Notes: generated by a model not told the origin, from the letters alone. A stretch of 64,000 nt of DNA from Bostrychus sinensis (GCA_020698575.1 CM036251.1:4628288-4692287), one strand, 5' to 3'. Positions 29,096 to 39,803 are shown, counted from the stretch's first letter. Program-made: numbers and translations.

Positions 29096-30620
29096 AAAAA
29101 GCTTTAAACAGTCTTTTAAATCTGTGGAGTTCGTTTACCAAGATCAAAATGCTTAATTATACATTTATTTATACGTTTTTAGTGAGTCAAGCCCGTTGTC
29201 CGCTCCTCTGAACGCTAACCAGGAGAGAGAGAAAATAAATGAGTAATGCTGGGTAACGGAAAAAGTTTATTTAGTAACTTTTGGTGTATTTGCTAACCTT
29301 TTCAATCCTCCGCGACATTAAACACCCGAGAGTCTTGACATTCACTGATTTATCGCTACTAAAAAAACACCAGTACCTGCCAAATGGAGCAAAGGATCAT
29401 GGTCTGTGTAGTTCTCTCTGCTTTTTACCACGTCACTGAGGAAGCCTACCGTTTCATACTGAGAGGCAGTATCGCCATTACTTTTACATCCCTACTTGCC
29501 ATTTATCCCATTTACGCTCAAAGCCGACTTGATTCATCTTTTATAGTGACCTCTCTGTGACCTGCAGCGATTCTATGACAAAATGTGTGTAATATTAAAA
29601 AAGGCTCAGCTTATCAAACAGCACTGAAATAACTGCATGTCCTCATCTTCATTAAGTCAAGAAACAGAAAGAAAATCTAAAATTAAAACATTTTTCAGAG
29701 AACTCTTTCAATGTCAAACTTAGCACTCACATCAACCTAATTCACCTCATTAGAACGGACCCGAATTACATTTTTGCAAATTAGGTGCTTTATTAATATT
29801 TAACATTTCTACTTTTCACATTTCCAGGCCTTTATATAACGATGTCTTACTGCTTTCTCCAGCTCGGTTGAATAATGGGACAAAAAGCCTATAGCCAAGT
29901 CATGCCCTTTTAAATCTTTGGTCAATAATGTCTGTCCAGCACAGTTCTTTCAGACTAATGACTATAATATACACAGACGGGGGCTAAGAATGTGTGGAAA
30001 ATGGTGTCTTTTATTTTATACAATCACTGCATTTCTGTAAAGACTGAAGACTAAAACCCAGAGAATGGGTTTGTAATGACACTTGAAAAGATGAGAGGGA
30101 TTATAGTTTGGCTTCAGTACAAAAGGAGTTGAAAAAGAGGCCAAGGGTAACGTCTGAGGACTGAGCTCTGGGCAATAATACAGATCAAAGTAGGACAAAA
30201 GGAAGCAGTTTGGAGGAGCAGACAGGAGCAATGACTGGGGCCAACTAAGTTCAGCTTCTCCAACTTCACAACTCCTCTCAGTCAAAGTGTGTGCTCTTAG
30301 CCTGGACAGACAGACGTTCTTTTTGAAAGCAGGAGAGCATGGTTCCTCAGCCACAGAAAGCCTTCTTCACTGAGTTGAAACCTATGGAAGCATATTACAT
30401 TCACTTGAAAAAAAGAAGTTTCTGTTTTCATAAGGATAATGGCTCTGAATAGGTGCGTTTGGGATGAACTGCACTTCTCCTGGACTGTGGGCGAGATACA
30501 GCTGCAGGAGGAGCAGCTCAGATCACACAGCTGAAAATGTTTGTAAATAAATGCATTAAAAAGATTTGTAAAAACTTTCCTCTTTCCTTGTCTTTCCACA
30601 GTCTCTTAACAAAGTGCTCT
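29096..30620. other. 1.5-kb spacer, no recognised feature
   Basis: Non-repetitive to the eye. The minus frames at 30016-30354 and 30297-30599 overlap and lack protein-like character. Confidence 0.35.
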
Positions 30621-30623
30621 TTA

Positions 30624-31340
30624 AGCTGGGGACACACTACACAATTTTTTTGCCCGATTTTACAATGATTCACAGTTGCGTTGAGTCTGTACCAGTCAAC
30701 ATTAGTTGCAGGGAATCGTAATCAGCAGTCGGCCCTGAAATCCGTTAGTGTGTGATGTTCAAAGACTCGAATCGGCGCAAAAACCCGGCCTGACATCAGT
30801 CGCAAGCAATCAAACACCGACTCTGGAGCACACTCCTGTAGTGTGGGACGTTTACATCCAACTGGGAATTCATGGAGTCCAGCGGCCGATGAAAAACAGT
30901 TGATGGGACACAGGAAACAGCGTCAGAGAACGAAGACGACGCAACAGGAAGCGGCAGGAAAATATAAGCGGAAATTTGAAGAAGAAGAAGAAGAAGAAGA
31001 AAACATAAACAACCATGGCAAACACCGAAGAAAGTTGAGCGCTACCCAAGCAAAACTGGATACATAGACGTTTTTTCTCTTTCCCTTTTTCCAAACAGAT
31101 CGCTGCGCACACAACGGCAACAGCGACCCAGGTAGCTCCATGTTTGTTTACCATTTAGTTCCCCGCCAGAGTTTGCTGCGTTTGTTTGGCGTCAGTCGCG
31201 GCCTCAGCAGATCTTGTAGTGTGTGAGGTGCAGTCTTTCAGTCGTCAGAACTAAATCTGCTGAAACCAGTCGTTAGTGTGTGCTCCTAGTCTTTTCAGAA
31301 TCTGTAACGACTCAGAAAATCGTGCAGTGTGTCCCCAGCT
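30624..31340. mobile_element. PIF/Harbinger-like short element (ends AGCTGGGGACACACTACAC)
   Basis: The left AGCTGGGGACACACTACAC and the right (as reverse complement) AGCTGGGGACACACTGCAC match at 18 of 19 bases. TTA lies directly outside both (30621-30623 and 31341-31343), fitting the 3-bp TWA duplication of PIF/Harbinger. The 717-bp interior has several CAGTCG and TAGTGTGTG words near both ends and a GAAGAAGAA run at 30979. The lysine/glutamate-rich frame across that run is not a gene. Confidence 0.7.
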
Positions 31341-31691
31341 TTAGGCTCCAGGCCAGGAGCAGGTCAGGCACAAATATGTGCACTGCGCAGGACAAAGACC
31401 TGAGACGTCTGGGCAAAGTGGACAAACTAAAGATCATACCATCAATATTATTTAATGACTACAGAAGCTCCCAATAAGTCAGGCCTAAAAAAAAAAAATA
31501 AAAAAAACATACTGAATAATTGGGGAATTTATTTATATATGTGTTTCTGTACAGAACAGCTCCCTAGCATTGTGAGCTAAAAGTTTCTGTTTGAAATAGT
31601 TACTAAGAATTTATTTTTGTCATTAAAAAAAATTTAATAAAAACAACTTTTCTCATAAAAACTGAACAAACTTGGTCTTTGTACTGAACAG

Positions 31692-32410
31692 AACTGCTGA
31701 AGTCCTCGTTGTTCAGTCCTCTGGTATTTTTTGTCTTCGTCCGGTTTCCATTTTAACAACAGTAAAGTCCCTCTGACGTCCACCACATTCAAACAAACCC
31801 ACTTTTTCCACAAATCTGGCTTCTGCTGCTGTCCCCGTTCCCAAATAAATACAGAGCTGCTTAGAATACGCCATATTCTGGTGTTTTATGGCAAAACCGG
31901 AAACAGTTTTCATAAGCTCCATGTTTGTTTTGGTCACAAGCTGCACAATATATCGCAAAAATATCATTATTGCAATATCAGCAAACGCAATATCCGTATC
32001 ACAAGAATCTAAATATATCACAATAACGCTGTGGTCTTCCATCTGACAGAGATTTACACTGAAGAATCATTTTCCACCAGAGCCTTAAAAGTAATAAATA
32101 AAAATGTTTAAAAAGTCCAGTTTTAGTGGTAATTTAATTAATTTAGTCACAGCTTAGCCTTGTTTTATTCCTGGTTTAGTCTGTGTTAAGTTTTGATTTT
32201 GTCGCTGTTTTGACTTGTAAATACAGGAACTTAAATTTTTGTGAAATGTAGTGAATTTAACTTAATATGTTTGAAAAGTAGGCTCTATTTTCAAATATAG
32301 CAATAATATTGTTATCACAGTTTTCAACATAGTTATCAAATATCGCATGTTTTCTGCAACGGTGCATGTTTTGTTTCTCTGATTTACTTCTTTGTATAGA
32401 ACAGGAAAAG
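31692..32410 (+). repeat. Local family 2 repeat interrupted by an F1 element
   Basis: The left part (31692-31935) and right part (about 32363-32410) match the copy at 21800-22092 in order. The F1 copy 4 lies between them. Confidence 0.65.
31936..32362 (+). mobile_element. F1 hAT element, copy 4 (right terminus lost)
   Basis: Starts ACAAGCTGCACAATATATCG with decayed first bases and follows the F1 consensus to TCGCATGTTTTCTGCAACGG; the last TCGTGCAGCCCTA is replaced. It has a 12-bp deletion near 32089. The region 31936-32743 is duplicated in inverted orientation at 41930-42747. Confidence 0.8.
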
Positions 32411-32743
32411 AGGCTGTGGTGTGTTCCATAGAAAGGATCATTTATAGCAGTAGTAGTAGTAGTAGTACTGCTAATGTACTGACAGCTACTATCTGCTCTA
32501 TGAAATAAATTAGCTCCCAAAAATGTAACAAGAGCTAAACTTACATAAGTGGACTTTTTCTTTCCTTCTAAACTTTTCTGGCGTCGACTTTTGCAAAACA
32601 AGTTTAAATTTTAATTAAAAGCCGATAATTAACTTGTGGACGTCTCTGGCTTTATTTCCTGGAACATACTGATATCACTGTATTAATTTGTTGGCCATGT
32701 AACAGCCTTTAAATGAGGCTTGTACTAATCTCTGCTCTTACTG
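31936..32743 (+). repeat. Source arm of an 0.8-kb inverted duplication (partner 41930-42749)
   Basis: Includes F1 copy 4, the right end of a family 2 repeat, a short (GTA)n and unique sequence ending TCTGCTCTTACTG at 32743. The same series occurs reversed at 41930-42747. Two matching frames (minus 32257-32601 and plus 42072-42416) are conserved only because of this duplication. Confidence 0.85.
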
Positions 32744-33200
32744 CATGAAATAATAATGTGTAGCAGTTGTCTGAGCGCTCGTGAGAGATACTGGAGTTTG
32801 TAGGTCACCACTCACTGCTGTCCAAGTTACATACAGTACACAAGCAAGGATTGGAACGCACCTCTATCATGGGGAGGGCTAACTTTTGCTAAATTAACTA
32901 ATGCCAGGAACAAATCAAAACATAATTCATACAAGAACTTTTTTTTTACACTGACCATGCCTTGTTTATTGCTTATTTTGTTATAGCCAAATGTATGGAA
33001 AACTTCTACTTTAACTTAACAGCAGATAACACTTGGATTAGGTGTCTGCTGCCCCCTGCTGGCAACTGTGGGAAATGGACAGAGCGTAAAATGGTTATTT
33101 AGCACGGCTATAAGCAACATGAGGCTAACAGATAGATAAATGAGCAGACGGTTTCGTACTGACGGAGGTTTAAGCGCTGAAACGACACGTTCCTGGTTGT
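32744..33200. other. Spacer, no recognised feature
   Basis: Unique-looking sequence beyond the break of the inverted duplication. Confidence 0.35.
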
Positions 33201-33219
33201 CTACATAGAGCCACGAGAC

Positions 33220-33377
33220 CGAGCGTTTTCAGATTGTTAGAAAGACAGGTTCAGCATACAGGATTACTCAAAAATGTGTGAATGAAACAAATACTACTCC
33301 AGGTCTGTTTTTGAGCAGGAAACAACATTATAACATGGTTAAAAACTCAAAAAAGTCAATTTAGCAGAATAGGGGAC
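33220..33377 (+). mobile_element. Partial copy of TTAA element G
   Basis: ATTACTCAAAAATGTGTGAATG, then CTCCAGGTCTGTTTTTGAGC and AACAACATTATAACATGG follow the order seen in G at 15870-15955. The right part AATTTAGCAGAATAGG approaches a G-type end but is cut by F1 copy 5. Confidence 0.5.
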
Positions 33378-33880
33378 TAGGGCTGCACGATAGGGAGAAA
33401 ACGTGCGATATTTGATAACTATGTTGAAAATTGCGATAACGATATTATTGCGATATTTGAAAATAGAGCCTACTTATCGTTATCGCAATATCTGTATTGC
33501 AAGAATCTAAATATATCGCAATAACGCTGTGGTCTTCCATCTGACAGAGATTTACACTGAAGAATCATTTTCCACCAGAGCCTTAAAAGAACATGTGTTG
33601 TGACTAAAATAAAATGTTTAAAAAGTCCAGTTTTAGTGGTAATTTAATTAATTTAGCCACAGCTTAGCCTTGTTTTATTCCTGGTTTAGTCTGTGTTAAG
33701 TTTTGATTTTGTCGCTGTTTTGACTTGTAAATACAGGAACTTACATTTTTGTGAAATGTAGTGAATTTAACTTACTATGTTCAAAAAGTAGGCTCTATTT
33801 TCAAATATCGCAATATCGTTATCACAATTTTCAACATAGTTATCAAATATCATATGTTTTCTCCATATCGTGCAGCCCTA
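33378..33880 (+). mobile_element. F1 hAT element, copy 5, rearranged with the right end at both sides
   Basis: The first 100 bases (TAGGGCTGCACGATAGGGAG to AAAATAGAGCCTACT) are the F1 right end in inverted orientation. They join at TTATCGTTATCGCAATATC to the normal left interior, which runs on to a normal right end CCATATCGTGCAGCCCTA. The two edges thus carry an inverted repeat of about 100 bp. Flanks TAGGGGAC and ACTGGTAC do not match, so no target duplication is visible. Confidence 0.8.
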
Positions 33881-33914
33881 ACTGGTACCCATACCACAGT
33901 CTGAGAACCACTGC
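33881..33914 (-). mobile_element. Right end of a CAGTGGTTCTCAGA-type hAT, truncated
   Basis: GGTACCCATACCACAGTCTG followed by AGAACCACTG is the reverse of the terminus seen at 17040 and 41498. Confidence 0.5.
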
Positions 33915-34984
33915 AGACCTCATTAGCAGGCGACTGATATGAGTTTTTGGCCAATGCCGATAATTCAGAGCAGCCGATGGCCAATAAAACCCTTCAGATT
34001 CTTTTGGGCCAATATGAAGAGCTGATTTTCTTAATTTGATGAAAGAAAATAATATAAGATAGTAATTTGTTTAGAATTGGACAGTGAGGACAGCTAAACA
34101 TGAGTCATGAGTGAGAAGGCAACTCAGTGAGCAGGAGACAGAGGGAAAGCTACAAAACACATTTGGATTTTTTGTTCTATGAGCTATGCCAGAGAAATGA
34201 GCAAAATCTTTTTATTGCTGTTTTGAGCTTTTCAGGCCGAGATAATAAAGAGGTTTTGGATGTTTCCTATGAACTGCAGAGTAAGAGCCCAAACTGCTGC
34301 AAGATGGCTGTGGAAGCTGGGGTCCTTCAGTCACATGGTCGCCCGGACATGTGCCTGAAAATCAGCATAACAGTGCAAGAATTGGACGAAAAAATGCATC
34401 ACAGTAACAACATTCATCATGTTAAGCAACTAAAAGACACCCATAAGCCCCTGTACTCTTCTTGTGTGGTAATATTTTAAACCAGCCTCCACTTTAAGAG
34501 CTGTATCTTACATTCATTTGTCCTGGACTATTAATATTCCACTGAACACCGATCTAAATACCCATCTCGCACTCGGCTGGTATTTTTAGTTTGGGATTAG
34601 CACACACCAAAATAAACCGACTGTAATCCAGGCTTTGACAATTTTCAGCCGTTAATTATCTTGTAATTTTGGCACAGATTAAACGAACAATACCAGATCT
34701 GATACCGCAGCAAAACAAGTGTCTTTCATATACAGATTTTATGCATTAGAAATAGTGAAGATGATAGAGAGCTGCACTGCGCTTGACCTTAGCATGCGAG
34801 CGTTTAAGTGGTTTGTTCAAGGCTGAATCTTTAAGCACAGGCCATTTAAACATATGGTCCATTTGCTACTAGCTGTGCGCCATTCTTCTTTCGCCAATAC
34901 CCTTCTAAAGTCCTCAATAAAAGCAAAATTGCGCAATAAGTAACAATTATTGGGAGTTCTGAACATTATAAAGAGTCAGGTGTG
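33915..34984. other. Spacer, no recognised gene
   Basis: A plus-strand frame at 34127-34480 (117 codons) has a mixed composition but no motif I recognise, and no splice or promoter context. Read on plus near 33950, GGCCAATGCCGATAATTCAG resembles subterminal hAT sequence. Confidence 0.35.
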
Positions 34985-35896
34985 TGGAGTATCAGCAAGA
35001 ATGAAAGGAAAGATGTACAAGACAGTGGTGAGAGCAGTGATGTTGTACGGTTTAGAAAGGATGGATATGACTAGGAATGAGTCCATCAGAGCTCATGTGA
35101 GAAGGTTTGGATAAAGTTTCCAGATTGAAATGTTTTTTGGTACATGTACAGAGGAGGGACAGTGGGTATATGTGCAGAAGGTCGAGGCTGAGGTTAGAGC
35201 AGGAGGCCAAAGTGCGGCCAGCAGCTTTTGTACAGGGTTTTCGTAGTTTTGTCTGTACATTTGTGCTTCACTTCTCTCTGCGTATTTTCAGATTTGTCAA
35301 AAAATCATTGCAGTTTTTATGCTCAAAGATGTTATTTTGTTAGGACTTCTTTTAGATTTTGTAGTCAAAGAAAATAATATTTGTCTTTTGAAAACTATAC
35401 TTAAAATACTTCTAAAACCTTCTACTTCCTGCTTCTGTACAGTGCAGACGTGTTTTCGTACTGCTCCCGCTCTGTCTAGTGCTTGCTCCTTTTTTTTGTC
35501 TTGTCAGACTTTTTCTCTTTGACCCCCTGCTTTGCTGTGCTCCTGAAAATACTCAAAATGGAATTGATTAACTGGTCGCTCAGCACTATTGACAACATTT
35601 TCTCCCTAAGAGAGGTACCGGGGGAACCTGCCTGCCCGGACGGGACCTTCGGTGCACGTGGCGCCTGGACCAGCTGGCAATGTCATGTGCCTGGAAGTCC
35701 GGTTGTGGAGGATGTGGATTTATTCATATTTGGAATTTTTGATAGCAGGGTTCCTATTTTTGGCCCTGGAACTGCCCTGACCTATCGGAAGATTTGTAAG
35801 ACAGCTGCCAGCAAATTCACCCAGCTGCTGTCTGTGGAAATTAAAGGGTGCTTCAGGGATGTGAGTGACTGAAAGTATTACATCAGAGAGTGGCAC

Positions 35897-35960
35897 AGAC
35901 TGAGGACTGTCCCGGGACATCTCAGCCCAGACTGAGGACTGTCCCGGGACATCTCAGCCC
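35897..35960. repeat. 32-bp tandem duplication
   Basis: Two perfect copies of a 32-bp unit beginning AGACTGAGGACTGTCCCGGG, followed by a partial third (AGACTG). Confidence 0.95.
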
Positions 35961-36575
35961 AGACTGTGGAGGAGACTGGACACCATCGGGGGTCAGACTG
36001 GTGAACTGTTACTGGACTGACCATGAAGCAAAGTCACTCCATCAACCAGATGTACGCCAGCGACGCTGAGGTCCAGAACTGATTGACTGATTATGATCCG
36101 GACAAATTATCCGAAGATCAGCTTAAATGGATTAAAAATTGTACCTTCTCCCTGTATCTCCTCCCTGGGTTCAGGAGGTCACAGCTGGGTCTTCTTCTCT
36201 CTCCCTGTGCTCTGCCATATCTCCCTTCAAGGACAAGCCACAGAACTGAACTTGTAAACATCTAAGTCATGGCTCCAATTTCTCAAAACATAATCTCAGA
36301 CTCTTACTGCATCATACACACCCCTCCCCATCCCAGCCCCTCTCCATCCGTCTGCCTCCTCCTCTTTTTTTTCCTCTCTCCCTCACCCAAGTCCAAACGA
36401 AAATTCCATCACGTGACCACGTGTACTGTGTCTTGTTATGTTATATTACTGTTGTGTTTGTGTATGTGTGCCTTTGCAAACTGTATTTAACTTTCTGGAG
36501 AGCGTGTGGCTGCGGCCCCGGAGGCTTGCTCCAAACACAATATCGCTGTACTTTTTTGTGTATGTGACAATAAAC

Positions 36576-36576
<1 letters not shown>

Positions 36577-36606
<30 letters not shown>
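36577..36606. repeat. (TCTA)n tail
   Basis: Seven units directly after CAATAAACT, as in retroelements that end in a short simple repeat. Confidence 0.9.
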
Positions 36607-36831
36607 AAACAGTGTGCATTAAATGTATACTTAATGAGCGTTCAGCTACTTAACAACATCAGGAGGGACTTTCGGCCCTTGAAGATTTGCACATCTGCAA
36701 ATCTGGCCCTCTTTGAAAAAAGTTTGGACGCCCCTGGCCTGGAGAAAGACCAGAGAGGAGATTTGTGGATGTAGTGAAAGAGGACATGAAGTTTGTTTGT
36801 GTGAGAGAAGAGGATGCAGAGGAGAGGGTTT

Positions 36832-37930
36832 CAACACACATTTCAGAAATGTTGGGATATTTTTTTGATGAAATGAAAACTAAAAGACTTTCAAATCACA
36901 TGAGCATGAGCCAACTACACAGGTCTACAGCAAAATGCTTCCGGAACAAAAGTAGTGAAATTTTTCTTGGATTAGGTCACTAATAAAGAAAAAGTGAGAA
37001 GTGCAGATTGGCTATAGTTTCCAAAAAACAGTATTGGGTCAAAATAGGAAATTTATGCAAAATAAGGCAAAAACGGTGTTTATCAGAAGGTACAGTGTCT
37101 ACAGCAACCAGTTCTATCTGAAAGCTGCACATTCAATACATTCATTTTAATATGGCTAGAATTTTGACATAAAATGTTTTGTTTTTATTTGCAGAAATCT
37201 CTCTCTTGGAAGTGGACAAAATGCATGCATGTAGAGAAATTAAATATTTTCAAAATATAAATATTATTTTTAAGCAAAAATGCCTAAATCTATTGTATAA
37301 ACAGATGTGATTTTGACATGAAACAATATCATTAAATATCTTGAATACATGAGCGAACAGCACAGTTATCAATTGATTTTTAGTTCATCTTATAAAAATA
37401 AATGAGATTTAGCCGCTTTTACCTTGGAAGCAGATCGAGTCCAAACATTTGTAGACCTGCGTTATTTACAACAGAACAGATATAAATGATTACACTGAGA
37501 AATTTTACACTTTTATGCACAAAATGAGCTCATTTGAAATAGATGGAATTTGCAAAACCTCTGCAGTTTGAGGTTGAGGAACATTGTTATTAAAGAATTC
37601 CACAATCTTTTTATTCTCCACTCTTTCACAGATTGGAGAGCCTCTGCCCATCTTTACTTCTGAGACTCTCAAAGACTTCCTTTTTACAGCTAATCATGTT
37701 ACAGACCTGAGATCAGTTAACTTCATTAGTTGCCAGATGTTCAGCTGAATCTTGCATTTTCAGCCATTTGTTGCACCAATTATTGTAGCAGGCCTCAAAT
37801 TTGAAATCATTTTGTGCATAAAAGTGTAACATTTCTCAGTGTTAACATTTGTTATGTTACCTATGTTCTATTGTGAATAAAACATTGGCTCATGTGATTT
37901 GAAAGTCCAACATTTCTGGAAGTTGGGTTG
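36832..37930. mobile_element. TA-targeting DNA transposon inside the LINE
   Basis: The left CAACACACATTTCAGAAATG and right (as reverse complement) CAACCCAACTTCCAGAAATG continue into ACTTTCAAATCACATGAGC on both sides. Against the LINE sequence expected here (GGGTTAGATGG) the insertion sits at TA; the left copy is now TT (36830-36831) and the right is TA (37931-37932). An internal inverted repeat of about 45 bp (37490-37535 and 37800-37845, word CACTTTTATGCACAAAATGA) gives the element a second hairpin. 1,099 bp, no transposase seen. Confidence 0.65.
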
Positions 37931-38191
37931 TAGATGGAGGCAGAGGATTCACTGTGGACACCTCTGAAGGGAACAGAAGAAATTCAGTCTCACCTAGCTT
38001 TATGTTTCTGCTTTTATTGCCAGTCAAACACCATAACATTACTCCTGTCTATAGAAAAGGCAGATCTAACCAGGTCTAGTCAAACTACAAAGCATCTGTC
38101 ACTGCAAATTGTTCCTAATTTGGGCATGGAAATCTTTGAGAGCATAAAATCGTGACCTGAGTCCTGAATGAGCAGGTGAGACGTCGGAGCG

Positions 38192-38203
38192 CGCACACAC
38201 ACA

Positions 38204-38236
<33 letters not shown>
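38192..38236. repeat. (AC)n microsatellite
   Basis: About 20 AC units with one GCGC interruption. Confidence 0.9.
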
Positions 38237-38239
<3 letters not shown>

Positions 38240-38589
38240 CAGCTGGCTCAGTGCTGCTCTGTGCTCAGAGCCTTGTCTTCCATTAACATAACACTAAAAG
38301 ATGCATGCAGGTCTCTGGAGTCCTGTTTCTGTGAGAGATCTGGGAGGAGGCCATTACAAACCTCCATCTGTAGCTCTCTGATGGAGCCAGAGCCGGGGAG
38401 AGCAGGGAAGAGAGAAGGTCAAAGGTCACACAGACAGGCGACCACAGAGGGACAGACGAGACACGTGCAGATAACTGGGTATCAGAGAACAACACTGGTA
38501 TGTGTCGTGACTGGAGCAAATTTCTTGTTTTGCTATGGCTTCTTCCCAGCGTCCACTGTGCATGTCGTCGTATTCATCTCCCTGACGAT

Positions 38590-38840
38590 GTTAGACCTCT
38601 GCTCTGACAAAGTCCAGACTTAAAACTGTTCTTTTTTAGCTGTGCATATGCCAACTGAAAGTGTTTTATCTGCACTCTTCTCTTTTAATTTAATTTTAAA
38701 TTGATTCTTAATTATACTCTTTAAATTTGATTTTATTGTTTTAATTGTGTTTTGTACTTTTAAATTTGCCTTTTTTTCTGTAAAGCACTTTGAATTGCTC
38801 TGTGTATGAATTGTGCAATACAAATAAACTTGCCTTGCCT
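38590..38840 (+). mobile_element. 3' tail of a teleost LINE or LINE-derived SINE
   Basis: CTGTAAAGCACTTTGAATTG, then TGTGCAATACAAATAAACTTG ending in GCCTTGCCTT is a well-known fish L2-like 3' tail with a short TTGCC-type repeat end. Confidence 0.65.
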
Positions 38841-38927
38841 TCATAAATGTCAGCCAATACTAGCAACCGATACCACTTTACATCGCCTTACACGACAACG
38901 CAGGGCTGCACAATGTAGTGAATTTAA

Positions 38928-39686
38928 AGTTACACTGTGTAACTTTTCTCCTAAATATGTGGGGCATACTGACTTGTTTTTGTGATTTTTTTTGAGCGAT
39001 TATAAGGCCTGAGGCGCGATCTGTTGCTCCGAGCAGGGCTTCTGTACTGAGAAACCGCCCTCGCAACTTGGCCGGGAGCGCTCCGCTGTTGAGGAAGAGT
39101 CACGTGACAGGAAACAACTTGAGGCGCAGTATAACCAGGAAGCTACTTTTAGCGTTGTTATTTTCGCCAGTTCATCAGGGCCGAAGGACACAAGAAGATG
39201 AAGACAATGTCGGACGAGGCAAGAAAAAGAAAATGTGAAAGGGACCGCACCAGATCGCAGACAAGAGTCAACATCGGACAGACTTTTGCTCGCTGGCGTC
39301 AGATGAGAGACAGAGAAGGCTGCAAATCGGATCACGTTTTTGCTTCTTTATTGTTGGGCAGGTAAATTAGCCTCTTTATTTTTTCTTTAGAACGTGCTTT
39401 TTCATACAGTTATTAGTTGTTTTTACTGCGACCATTGCGCGATATTTGTTGATAAGCTAACGCTAGCGCTAACTCTATAGAAGATCCAATCAGCGGCCAC
39501 ACAAGTGGTTACAGAAGTTTATACAGTAAATATGAATGCACTCTCTAGTCCCATTGTTAGTTTGACGTAACGCACGCTCGCACAGTTTCGGAAGGAGGAG
39601 GGGCCCTAGTGTTTACGTTTTGCGACGGTGCAGTGGCACCTGTGGCCTCTAGAGGCGCAAGACCGGGAATCTTACACAGTGTAACT
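38928..39686 (+). mobile_element. TTAA-flanked piggyBac-like element E, copy 1
   Basis: Inverted ends AGTTACACTGTGTAA (15 bp), with TTAA outside both (38924-38927 and 39687-39690). Intact F1 copies have a single TTAA at this point (GTGAATTTAACTTAC), which proves the target duplication. 759 bp, GC-rich and CpG-rich in the middle. It carries a CACGTG E-box in the palindrome GTCACGTGAC (39099-39108), about 90 bp upstream of an exon on +. The second copy E2 (48852-49585, reversed) is very similar, so the family is young. Confidence 0.85.
39198..39361 (+). CDS. Exon carried by element E (copy 1), open
   Basis: The ATG at 39198 (second ATG at 39207) opens a 55-codon frame that stops at 39363-39365 if unspliced. 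A splice donor G|GTAAAT at 39361/39362 would join it to a missing downstream exon. The N-terminal part is basic (EARKRKCERDRTRSQ), followed by TRVNIG, F-x-RW, R-x-R-x-G, K-x-D and LLLGR. The 36-residue end aligns without gaps to the exon of element C, and both end at a donor after LL-x-R. I recall similar N-termini in unnamed fish predicted proteins but cannot name a family. The longer minus frame (39000-39335) is antisense. The 55-codon frame alone is unlikely to be a working protein. Confidence 0.55.
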
Positions 39687-39803
39687 TTAACTTACTATGT
39701 TCGAAAAGTAGGCTCTATTTTCAAATATCGCAATAATATCGTTATGGCAATTTTCAACATAGTTATCGAATATCGCATGTTTTCTCCATATCGTGCAGCC
39801 CTA

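Larger units (their letters stand above)
35205..36742. mobile_element. hAT relic (CCAAAGTGCGGCC ... AAGTTTGGACGCCCCTG) with retroelement-like cargo
   Basis: The left CCAAAGTGCGGCC and right AAAAAAGTTTGGACGCCCCTG are known subterminal and terminal words of a Charlie-like family; the left terminus itself is decayed. Inside is a block (about 35540-36606) with a plus frame starting MELINWSLSTIDNIFSLREV, a 32-bp tandem duplication (35897-35960), and a CAATAAACTTATCTATC tail ending in (TCTA)n. That block looks like the 3' part of a non-LTR retroelement. I cannot name it. Confidence 0.45.
34985..37985 (+). pseudogene. 3' end of a LINE reverse transcriptase in three pieces
   Basis: Piece 1 (34985-about 35215) translates as SARMKGKMYKTVVRAVMLYG, then TRNES and RFG, with a stop. 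Piece 2 (about 36743-36829) gives RRFVDVVKEDMKFVCVREED. Piece 3 (37931-37985) has GATGGAGGCAGAGGATTCAC and CTCTGAAGGGAACAG. Together they match the order of the C-terminal coding end of an RTE-like fish LINE as I know it (LYGLE, RNE.IRGT, GHVQRR, DAVKEDMK.V.VREEDAEDR). A hAT relic lies between pieces 1 and 2, and a TA-flanked element between 2 and 3. It is dead. Confidence 0.65.
38901..39803 (+). mobile_element. F1 hAT element, copy 6, internally deleted and split by E1
   Basis: The left terminus CAGGGCTGCACAAT joins directly to GTAGTGAATTTAA, so about 300 bp of F1 interior are missing. After E1 the right part runs from CTTACTATGTTCGAAAAG to CATATCGTGCAGCCCTA. Flanks CGACAACG and CCCGCTTT do not match, so there is no visible duplication. 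Confidence 0.75.

Noticed and set aside
4006..32012. Frames sharing the STELLI word (4006-4356, 21836-22087, 31731-32012)
   Set aside because: They come from an interspersed repeat (family 2) and each one differs at both ends.
39000..39335. 111-codon minus frame, also present in E2 at 49190-49423
   Set aside because: Antisense of the exon in element E. The sense frame has the splice donor and the homology to element C.
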